From NCBI GenBank assembly GCA_025738555.1, contig JAOVFP010000008.1:1550001-1614000 (forward strand): a stretch of 64,000 nt of DNA, in the 5' to 3' direction. Shown here one piece after another: positions 34,337 to 44,689 of the stretch; position 1 is the stretch's first letter; each line of letters begins with the position of its first letter. The translations under genes and the position numbers were made by a program. Source of the DNA: Cyathus striatus. Lineage: Eukaryota > Basidiomycota > Agaricomycetes > Agaricales > Nidulariaceae. Below the pieces are notes generated by a model. It saw nothing but the letters and a program-made list of their open reading frames with translations, was not told the origin of the DNA and made no database searches.

Positions 34337-37132
34337 CTAGTGAGGCTGTGTGCTGTTGTCCACATCCATGGCCAAAGGGGCCTCATGGCAATCTGGTGGG
34401 AGCATGTTAGGGTCATTAGACCTGGTGCCCTCAGGAGCAGCTGCCACTGTTATACTAGGGTCATTAGACCCACAACTGTCCAGTATAACAGGAGATAGTA
34501 GTAGTACTTGAGGTTGAGCAGGACCTGATGGATCTTCAACATCCATGGCAGAGTCATTAGACCCTGGGTTGAGAGTGCCCTGTGATGTTCCACTAGTTCC
34601 AGTGACAGGAGGTAGGTCAGGGTGAGGACAATTCCTAAGGTATAGGAAAGTCAATGACTTGGCATAGGATAGCCATCATCCATTCCTTGCCTGGTCCCCA
34701 TGAGTGAGTCTGTCAATCTGCATCAACATATGGATGCAGTCAAAGTCCTCTGGTGATGGGGACCAGAAACCAGACCACTGAGCTATTTCTTGTGGTTTTC
34801 CATGTCACTGGAGATGCTCCAGCCTCCTGTTATCAGCTTTGAGGAACAGTGATTGTCTTAGTGGTGAGTTGATGAAGTGGGCATCAAGGTAATTCAGCCC
34901 GAATGGATAGGCATGGTCAATCCATACTATAGGTACACTGTTTCATATAAGGGTAGTGACCACATCTAACATCCCGACATTGTTCACAGCATTAGGGGGG
35001 CAGACGAATCTCCAACTGATGAAGTCAGGTCCAGTCTGGGGGCAAAATGGTTCCAACAGATGGGAGGCATTCCACACCTCGATTTCCTCTTGATACTGGT
35101 TGGACTGGGATGTGAGGAACACCAATTCCCTTATAAATGGGACCCTCACCTTGCAGTTACTAGGACCCAATGCTCATCCTAGTAGATAGCTGAAGATGCT
35201 CCAGTGACACACTTGAAATGTGTGCATAACTGTGATGCCAATAAACAGATTGGTGCTACCTGGGTGCCCATGGTGGGCTATGTGCTGACAGTGGGGGTCC
35301 ACCATCAGTTGATGTTCTGGTTGGGGCATTAGCAGCCCTGTGCCTCCCATCATGGATGACAATGACCTTTGGGTGAAGGAGGATTCAGGGAGTGTGATGT
35401 TGGGGATGCCTGGGTTGTAGGATATGGATAAGGGGGGAACTCCCTTGGCAAACCATGCATCAGACACAATGTATTGCATTGCTCAGTCACAGTGCTCAGG
35501 GAATATCCATCTCAAAATGGTACAGAAAACATTGAGCAGTTCATGTGCCTTGAATCGTACATTGGGCATGTACTGCTTGTCATTGATCAGATCTGCCAGT
35601 GCATTGACTTGTAGGGGGTTCATCAGGAACTCTCTAGGCACAATGTAGTACAACATGGACCATGGTTGATATGAGGAGTTACTCCTCAGTTCAAAGTGAG
35701 AGGCCTCTTCTGCTGATCATCCAGTGAATGCTCTATTTGACCTCCTAGAGACATAAATTGTTGGCCTGAACATGCCCATGAGCCAGTTGTCCCATTCAAT
35801 GCATCTGGCCCCATTCTCTATGACTCCCAGGGTGTCAGGTATATGCCCCAGGATTTCCTTTTCCTTCACTTCTTCCTTTCATTTCTTGTCATCATGCTTC
35901 ATCTTCACCACTGTGTATTGATCATGCAGATGTTTTTGTTGCCTCTCCATCAGCCCTTCTAGGTCCAGTTCCTCAGGGCTGCTATCTGGCTCATCATCTT
36001 CATCATCATCATTGCCTTTCTTCTGGTCTGCCTCTACATAGTCAATGAGGGAGGGGTCCTTCCTCTTGATTTGAGGGGGCCAGATCAGCCCTGGTACTGT
36101 TAAGTACCTTTCCTGGAGCCTGGTGGCCTCCCTTGGTTGTCCTACATTTGGGTTCCAATTTGCCCTTGCATAGGGTGTGCTAGCTGTCGACATGGTGGGT
36201 TTGTTCCTTGTTGACATGTTTCTTGCACATGGGGTGTCATGCACTGGTAGTCTTCTTGTGGTTTGTGGAGGTGATTGCTGGGGGTGTTCCTCCTGGTATT
36301 CTGTTTCCCTTGCCTCACCATAGTTGAGCCTGTCTTGTAGCTTGTATCTTCTGGGTGGTGGGCAAGTTTCTTGCCCATGCTCTGCTTCCCTGCTTGCTGG
36401 TCATTTTGATCAGAGGCATTTTGCCTCTGCTTCACTTCTCTGTTGTGTTCATCAAGGTCAGCATTCCAGTCTTCCAGGTTACAGTTCTTTTTGCTGAATT
36501 GGCTCACTTCATTGTTTAATTTGTCAATGTGATAGAGTAAGGTCATAACTGTGAACCTTATGCCATCTGTCATGTTGTCATTGTCATCCAATGTGGCCCC
36601 TCTTGGTCCAGATTCTGGAGGAGGCAGTTTAGTTCTCACCTCCTTTCTCATCTCTCCTTGTTGGTCTGCTCCTTTACCTCCCATGAGGTCACTTGTCTCT
36701 TCCCTTTGTCCTGCTTCTTCTCCTGTTGCTGTGAGTCTGCAGCTGTTGTCATGTTATCATCAGGGGTGGAGGTTGAGTCATTGACCTCTATCCCTTCCAT
36801 TGGTATAGGTATCTGCTGCATTGTTGGTTGTGGATTGGGTTGTGGTGGGGCCCACATTGGCCCCCATGTCCCATATGGGGCTGGTTGCTGTGGGCAGTAG
36901 GCACCATGGTATGGAGGTGGATATCCACCACCATACATTGTTGGTGCTACTGGGTATGGTGGTTGTGGTGGCCTGCTGGGCATGGCTGGTGTGTTGAGGG
37001 AGGGATATTGTGGTTGGATGTCCCATCTCCCCCCACCAGAACCCATAGACAGGTTCTCAGTCCAGTGGTGTGTGGGTGGAGGGGGTTGCTAGAGCTACCC
37101 TCCCCATTGTTTGCTGGCAGTTGGTTGTTCAT
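34337..37132 (-). pseudogene. Unrecognised third ORF of the chromovirus (env position), decayed
   Basis: Begins MNNQLPANNGEG at 37,132, about 145 bp beyond the pol stop, and can be followed to STQPH-stop at 34,337, with a frameshift in a C-run near 37,080 and several in-frame TGA codons (for example near 35,878, 35,718, 35,480 and 35,173). Visible parts: a Pro/Gly/Tyr-rich N-terminus (YPVAPTMYGGGYPPPY), a Gln/Lys-rich charged segment, a coiled-coil-like stretch (LYHIDKLNNEVSQFSKKN), an acidic patch (KGNDDDEDDEPDSSPEELDLEGL), then a well-folded-looking part (LGHIPDTLGVIENGARC, FRPTIYVSRRSNRAF, NALADLINDKQYMPNVRF, NLFIGITVMHTFQVCHW). I recognise no family, and no clear signal peptide or membrane anchor. 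It could be an accessory element gene or a captured host gene. Confidence 0.6.
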
Positions 37133-37276
37133 GGTGGTGTGTCAGGTGTTGCTGTGTATGTGTTGGAAGTTTTCTTGTGTGAGTTGTGTGGTGTGTCGCA
37201 TAGGCAGTTGTGGGCATGTGTTTGAGTCAATGATTGGTGAGGGGGCTGATGGTAAACAAAATGACATCACATGGTT

Positions 37277-40110
37277 TTATGGTGTGACTGATTTCTTCAG
37301 TAATTGAGTGTGTTGGTGGATGCCATGCAATTTGAGGTAATGATCAAGTGCTTTGAGTTTCATGCATTCATGGTGGGGTTCCCAGGTGGTATCACCTTGG
37401 CTCCATCACACCTGGTATTCCAGGTGCTTGTCCTGTGTCCATCAGTGTCCAATGATCTCATTGACAAACCATTCAGTGGATGGGTCCATGCCAAAGTCAT
37501 ATGGGTCCAGTTTCAAGCAGTTGGGGAATAATGTGTCATTAGACATGATGTATGGCCTGAGGAGTTTAACATGGAATGCTGGGTGGAGGTGGTGCACCGC
37601 CAGCACTGGGGGCAATTCCAGGGTATAGGTTGATATTGAAGGATTGGCCATCAAGACCCTGTATGGACCAATGAATTTGGGGCATAGTTTTTGTGCCCTG
37701 CCCTTGGGGGGATTCAGGTTCTCTGTCAATAAATAGATGAGTGATCCTTCCTCTATCTGGGGTTCATCATCTCACTTCTGGTTGGCATATGATGCCTGGA
37801 ACACTTGGTTGGCAATGATTGCATTGTGGGCCTTGGCCAAGTTGGCCAGTGCCTGTTTGGTGTATATATGTACCCTGCGATGGGCAGTTCCATCACATCA
37901 TATCTCTTTAAGCATCAATGGGAGGTATCCCCCATTGAGTTTGAATGGGGCATATCCAGTAGTACTGGATATGCTGGTGTTAATTGTGAATTTGGCAAAG
38001 TTGACTTTATCAATCCAGTCCTTTTGATCTGGGCAGACCATTGTGCAGAAGATTTGTCCTGCATTATGGTTCATCCACTCTGTTTGACCATCTGTTTGAG
38101 GGTGGAAAGACATGGACATGAGGAGTTTTGCCCCTAGAAGGTGGTGGAGTTCCTTCCACTAGTGAGAGGTGAATTTGGGGTCACAATTGCTGATGATGGT
38201 ACTAGGGAGGCCACACAGCCTCATGATTTCCTGCTGGTATACCCAGGAGAAGTCTACTGCTGTCATGGAGGTGTGGACTGGAATGAGGTGTACCATACTC
38301 GTTATGCAGCAAATGATAACCCAGAGGTAGTTGCTACTTTTGGCTTCTGGGATTGGACCAATCAAGTCCATACCAATCAAGTCCCATGGCTTTGTGGGTA
38401 CTGGTAGTGGGTGGAGTTAACCTGCTGGTTTCTGGTTGGATGTCTTTGCTCATTGGCATGTGTCACATGATCTGCAGAATTCACAAACATCTTTTGCAAT
38501 CTGTGGCCACCAGTACCATTGGTGGATATATTCTGCCATATATTGGTTGCCAAAGTGGCCAAGCTTGTTCAATTATTGTTGTAATAAGTACATGGTTGTG
38601 AGGTATACAAACTACCTTGTCCTTGGCCAGGTTCTGTGCATAGATGAGGCCATTACATATGGGGAAGCATGGGTACACTTCAGGTTCAGTCCTTATAATG
38701 TTGAACAGCTTATTCTCAGGGTATCCATCCTTGATGCATTGGATAAACACATTGTTCCTAGTGGTGGGAGGTGCATGATGCATTGCCTTGTGGAATAGGA
38801 TATGAGCCAGAGTAATCAAATCTGTGGGGGTAGGGGAGCTATTGCCCTGGTACATCATCCCCTTTTCTTCTTGTATATTGGTGTCCCTCATTTCCTGGGC
38901 TTCAATATCTTGCAACTCCTGTCATTCCTGTAGGTGTTTGCTATGCCTAGTTTCCATGGCTCTAAGAGCATGTAACTTGATAACTGTTATATCCATGCCC
39001 AGCTATATTGTGCCGATGTTACCAAAGGTTCCCACGTGACCTTCCAACATACCTGGTCCACTCCCAGAATGTACCCACTACAGGTTTACACTTCCCAACA
39101 TTCCCACCTGGGAATGTACCCAGAACCCATCGGGTTTTCTATTGGATACTTCAGATACATAGTTTCTCTTATGACAGCCTCACCGCATCATTATACCATT
39201 ACTTCTCTCTTCCATTCTCACTTGTACATTTCATTATGGTCAATGTAGTTTAGTTTCTTATTCTTCATTCTGAGCGTGTCATTTGTGCCACTACTCCTCT
39301 TTGCCCAGTCTTTATTTTGTTTACTTACACTTAGTATTCTGTCTCCAGATTTGTATCTACATCTTACTAGTACATATAAATAGTCTTCCAAATGTACTAG
39401 GTAATCTTCAGTATTTGTATCAACTCTGTACACTTTCTTCCTACTCTAAGTTCCAAAACCTGCTCCAGGTTCTCCTTTGGGTCTCTCTCCCACTGCCTAG
39501 TGTAGTGGTGAAGCCCCTTGCATACTCTGGAACATTTCCTTACATTGGATATCATCTGTTGTGAAATACAAACCATTCCCTGGGGATATCCAGGTGGCAC
39601 AGCACATATGCTGAAGCTACAGTTCACTTCCACACTCCTGCTCCCATTCCCGTACCCATACTCACTTCGGGTTTCTGTTATAGTTCTCCCATGCCTTCTG
39701 GGCATCTTCGCATTTGTTTCCCAGTAGGAAGGGAATCAGTACGTAACAATAACATGCTCATGGAGTTCTTGATAGCATGTGGGCAGAAGGTCTTCTCCCT
39801 GGGGGTTGATATGCACATCTGCATGTATGTAGTCCTTGATCCCATAGGTGTTGTCCAGTGTGTCATTTTCATAGTAGCAGGATAGGCAGTCCACTACTTT
39901 GTTATATTCCCCTTTGACATATGTGATATCAAAGTCGAAGTGGGATATATAGTCCATCCAGTGTCATTGGCAGTTGGATAGGTTGCTTTGGGTTTTAAAG
40001 AACTCAAGTGCCTTGTGGTCAGTGATGATATGGAGGTCATGCCCCATAAGTTTGTCCTCCCATTTGATCAGAGCTTCCAGTATGGCCAGGGTTTCGAGTT
40101 CATACATGGT
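37277..40110 (-). pseudogene. Chromovirus pol remnant: RNase H, integrase, chromodomain
   Basis: Reading from 40,110 down: RNase H end (ELETLAILEALIKWEDKL, IITDHKALEFF, FDFDITYVKGEYNKVVDCL), integrase zinc region (LIYAQNLAKDKVVCIP...LVATDCKRC near 38,600), integrase core (IGMDLIGPIPEAKSSNYLWV; FHPQTDGQTEWMN), C-terminal GPYRVL and a chromodomain (EWFVNEIIGH...LEYQV...DTTWEPHHECMKLKALDHYL) ending TAA at 37,277. The chromodomain marks it as a chromovirus-type Ty3/gypsy. Decay is heavy: TGA at positions where the family has Arg (for example twice in the chromodomain), frameshifts, and the second integrase Asp changed to Asn (ISNCDPKFTS). Protease and RT are missing; the left-over RNase H abuts a TGTCACA minisatellite. 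Confidence 0.87.
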
Positions 40111-40114
40111 ATAG

Positions 40115-40243
40115 TAGTCACATATATTCCCATGTGTCACATTTGTTTCGCATGTCACAATTGTCACATATATTCCCGCGCTTCATGTTAGTTATGTATG
40201 TCACATTTTTCTCATGTGTCATGACTGTCACACATATTCCCGC
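40115..40243. repeat. TGTCACATATATTCCC minisatellite fragment
   Basis: Same repeat family and same sense as 30,720-31,020; it joins the truncated pol to the inverted LTR and probably marks a rearrangement point. Confidence 0.7.
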
Positions 40244-41506
40244 TGTGATGCCACCTGTGCATTTAGGCGTAAAATTGCACATTTCTACCATTTACAGTCT
40301 TAAATCTGTACACATTAATGAACCCCAGATAATAAATAAAGATCTATGGACTGCTACAAAATAGCAAGCCTTGTACTTATTGGCCTTTTATTTGGGTTAA
40401 TATTCAACAGTTCATATTATAAAATATAGTACAAGTGCTCCTATGTCCAACCTACTATTAGCCTAGTGTGTAGGAAAAGATATTAAATATTGAAGGGACC
40501 GCTTTTCTGCCAGTCACATGACTTGTATATGTTTTAATTTCACTTTGATACCGCTAAGTTGTTTATTTGGCATCAGGATTGAAGTCTAACAAATAGTCAA
40601 TGACATAAATATGAATTAAAGAATATTTCAAAGTGATATAGAATAGTCAATTCTTCATCAATCAGGATGATTTTGGTCTTGATCGGAAGCTAGAATTTAG
40701 TATATTCTATTCTAGTATGATAGGTCATGGTCTCACTGAGGCACCGGTCTAGATAAGAACAAAACATTAGATCAAAGATGACAATTTTATGATGATCTAC
40801 CCAAAATGATCAATGATGAGACACTGTAGCATCTGAAAACCATGGGAATTGAACATTCTAGAGGATTCTAATGCCTCGGAGTGACTCATAGTCAAATGAA
40901 AGCTAAATAAAGACACAAATAAGGACAGGGGAAGTGTTTCAGGGAGATATATGTAGTATACAATGTCTGGGAAAATCATAATAATAGTTCTGGGCTTTGT
41001 ATATTTAAGTAGGTACTATAGAGGTATAGAGGGTAGAAAGGGAAGCAGATTTGCACCTTTCTTGCCCAGGTACAATAGGTATTGGGTAGTGGTTTAGGTC
41101 TTATTTGTTTCAAAGAATATAGTTGTTTTGGTTTGCATTTTGGAAAGAATTGAAGTTCTGAGACTCCAGAGAGGGCCTAGGACTTAGTTATTTCAATAAA
41201 GTGGTTTCATAAGAGTAAAGGGTTGCTCTTGTTTCAGTTTTATAAGAAGTTGTACTAGCAAAGGGTTGTTAAGACACTTCTACAAAGTTTGAAGTAGTAC
41301 AAAGGTGTATTACTTGAATTCTACAATAAAATTATATTGCATTTCAATTAAAAGGCTTTTCAAACGATTTAAACTTGCATAAGACAATAAGAAGGAACAC
41401 CCACCTTTCCCACAACTCACACATAGAGAGTCTTGTGAATTTTATAGTGAAGTCAGTTGCAAATATAGAGCCAATTTCACTACTAGGACACAAGTACCCC
41501 CTTTCA
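40244..41506 (-). mobile_element. Inverted copy of the 866-bp LTR, with an extra ~400 bp
   Basis: Read on the minus strand it begins TGAAAGGGGGTACTTG and ends GGCATCACA, matching 31,233-32,098 almost base for base. Between about 40,653 and 41,053 it contains roughly 400 bp absent from the other copy; whether this is an insertion here or a deletion there cannot be told from two copies. Confidence 0.78.
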
Positions 41507-42185
41507 ATGCCTGCCATTGCACCCTGGCAGGCAAGGTAGAGGGTACCCTGCTCAAGCACAAGCCCCTTGGTTCAACCCATGCCTGGCACAGTTAATCCTA
41601 CTCACCCTAAATCTTCACCTTCAATCACCCTGATTACTCACTGACCTAATCTCAGCATCATGTGTTACCAGAATGATCACTTGTCATGAGACCCTATTAC
41701 TCAATCAAACCAACAACAGCTTCTGGAAGTGCTGAAGGTCCAGGTCATCAAATCCTGCAGTTCCAAACCCAAAGTCAGACTATGCATTATTTCATTTGAG
41801 CTATGAACTATACTGTTGGGTACTCACCCCCATTCAGGGACCACCTAGGAGAGGAGCAAAGGAACTGGCATTTGTGTCAGATGGCCACTGTGGCCTGGGA
41901 ATTGCACCAGTATGAATCTGAGTAGGATTGTTGGGTGCCAGCTTGCCATGTGGGAATTGTAATGACCAATGAAGTATGGAATTCAAAAACATGGTGTTGG
42001 CAGGTCTTGATGTATGATTAACCAAACTTCTCATGCCAATAGTAAAAGACACAAGCATTAGTACACTCAGGGGGTGCATAAATAGTTAAATACAAATGAA
42101 TGTAAGGTTGACATAGGCTCTGCCTCGTAACAATAAATGGGACCTTAAAATAAATAAAAATAAAAATCTATGCCATGTATTTTTT
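41507..42185. other. Spacer, no gene seen
   Basis: Only short frames without motifs. Confidence 0.5.
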
Positions 42186-43850
42186 GGAAATCTGAGGTCT
42201 TTACACTCCCCCTCCATTCTGGCCAGACTCCAGGTGAACTCCATGGATTCCATGGACTCCTGCTGGACTTTGGCTGAATGTGTTTTAGTGGCAAATCCAG
42301 CCATTTTTGTCAAGTCTGGTCCTGTTCAAGTCCATTTCAAGTCCACCAGAAGTCCACCTGGAATTTGTTGAATAGTGGGAGTCCAGCTAGTTCAGCAGGA
42401 ATTCTGGTGGACCAAATCCTTATGGAACCCAACTGGACTCAACAAGTCTCCTGTCAGAATGTTGAAATAGCCAAATTACATTTACTTTATATTAATTAAT
42501 ATTACAATAAGAACTAGTACTGTATCAAAAATATATACATATATTGTCCACAGCATGGTTCAAACTCATGCCAATTCAACAATTACATAATAACAAGACC
42601 AAATGTTTATGTGCACAACTGATACACTACAAAGGCATTACAACTAGAACATATATTGCACCATATGTAGGGAGCTCACATGTGCACACCATACACATTT
42701 GGCAACTTCCATTTTGGCCATGTTGTGACTACCTAACAGTCACAACAATGTTCACACCTTCTCTCTCACCCTCCTCCTCTCCTCTCCTTCTCTCCTCCTC
42801 CCCTTCTACTCCACTCCCCTCCTTCCTGCACTCCCCCTCCTCTCCACACTCCCCCTCCTTTTCACACTCCCCCTCCTCCCTGCACTCCCCCTCCTCTCCT
42901 TCTCCCCTTCTTCTCAATGACAATGACACAAGGGTGACAATGATGATGAAGGAAAGAAAAGGATGACAATGAGGGGGGAGGGATAAGGACAGGGTGTGAG
43001 AGAGGAGGCACAATGAGGTGCAGAGTGCAAGGGGAGAGAGGATGCAACACAATAAGGAGGGGACACATCAAGGAGAGGGGCACATTGAGAGGGAGGTGCA
43101 ACAAGGATGAGGGTGTGATGTCAACAAGAGGGGGTGCCACATCAATGAGAGGGGGTGTGGAACAAGAGGAAGGGGGGTGCAATGAGGAGGGGGCACAGTG
43201 AGGAGAGGGCACAGTGAGGAGGGGTGCAATGAGGAGGGGTCACAATGAGAGGAAGGGGGGGGGGCACAACAAGGGGCAGGTAACAAAGAGGGGATGCCAT
43301 GTTGATGAGAGGGGGGTGCAACAATGATGAGGGGGAGTGCAACAACAACAAGGGGGGGGGGAGAGAAACAAGGGGGGGGAGAGAAATGAGGGGGGGGAGA
43401 GAAATGAGGGGGGGAGAGAAATGAGGGGGGTGCAATGAAGGGGGGGTGCCATGTCAATAACAGGTGCTCTCCCACCTGTCATCATCATCATTGAGAGCAC
43501 TGTGGGAAACATGAGCAGGGCTCGGCAGGGCAGTTTAAAAATTAGATAGAAATATGTAAATTAATTGTAATAAATTTGTTTGTATTTTACATAAAATTTC
43601 ACAATTAACAATTACTCTAATGAATCTAGTAATGAGTGGACTTACACTGGTAGATACAAAGTCTCTCAGGACTCTATATATTCCACCTGGAATGATATCT
43701 ATTCCATCAGGACTCCACCAGGACAGTATCTAATCCACCAAGACTCCACTTGGACAACTGCTTGTCCAGCTGGAGTCCATCCAGAAAATCCAGACTATAT
43801 TAGGCCCACCTGGAGTCTGGCTGGAGTGGGAGGGGAGTGTAAAGTACTGC
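42186..43850. mobile_element. Candidate element: TGGACTCCA motif clusters around C/T and G/A tracts
   Basis: A cluster of short inverted motifs (GGACTCCAGG, CTCCATGGATTCCATGG, AGTCCACCTGGA) at 42,190-42,460 and another at 43,655-43,835 enclose a pyrimidine tract (42,755-42,915) and a long purine tract (42,935-43,445) with runs of up to nine G. The layout copies the block 5,514-7,930, although the motif spelling differs (ACTCCA against ATTCCACATG). The right end abuts an LTR fragment at 43,854, which suggests insertion into it. No transposase or target duplication was identified. Confidence 0.45.
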
Positions 43851-43853
43851 AAA

Positions 43854-44014
43854 TTTAACTTGTTCTATTTTTAACTTGTTCTATTTTTGGATTTGACACA
43901 ATTACACCCCTTGAACTTACTGAAATCACACCTCAGGATTTGAGTTTTATAAATATATTTGGGATTTCTATTCTAAGTATTTAAATATTACTTAACTTGT
44001 CACATGACTCAACA
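43854..44014 (+). repeat. Decayed fragment of the 1,136-bp gypsy LTR
   Basis: Matches the last ~160 bp of the LTR (compare 9,503-9,666), ending in CATGACTCAACA. CG sites of the full LTRs (CCTCGAAC, CCTCGGGA, CGCGAGACTC) read TG or CA here. Confidence 0.8.
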
Positions 44015-44689
44015 TAACCATGCCTACTCAGAGTCATTAAGGAGTTCACCTCAGCATTAATTTATCAATCAATTCACCATCTAATAACTTCTATACATCA
44101 TAGAATGCCACAGGTTGTATGAATTTTCAACTGACTTGCAGTTTTATTTCTTTGTTTCAAAGTATATGCTAGTTTATTCTATCCCCTTGATTGTCTCTTT
44201 TGTATTCAACTACTTATTTGACTACTTTATAAATTCTACTTGAATGTAGAATGCTCTTGCATAGAATATATTCTATGCAAGAATCCTAGCAATTATTAGT
44301 TTTACTGGTATTTAATCAGAGGCTCTAAATGAAAAATACACATCTTCTACCTATTGTAAACCAAATATTACATAATGTCACTGCTATCTATCACTTAGCT
44401 ACTGTATAAAAATATGCTCTGTACCCCTTATTCTGTCCTAAAAACATCAAGAAATTGCTCTGACATTAGCATTAATACTTGCCATGTACCTTCACTTCAC
44501 TTCCATATTAGGAAAGTGTACAGCCACCTTCACCTTTCATAGTTCAACTTTAACTGTGACTATTGAAGCTGGTAGAACCCCCCTTCACTATAACTGAATT
44601 TTAACATTATTTACTTTTAATATAATAGAAAGTATACTCATTGCACCATATCCACTCCAAATAAAAATCTATTTAAAATCATTATATAA
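44015..44689. other. AT-rich downstream flank of the NACHT-WD40 gene
   Basis: No gene seen. Confidence 0.5.

Noticed and set aside
31233..41506. Giant TIR transposon (Polinton/Maverick type)
   Set aside because: The inverted arms have TG...CA LTR ends, and the interior is a chromovirus remnant. No DNA polymerase B, packaging ATPase or capsid gene is present.
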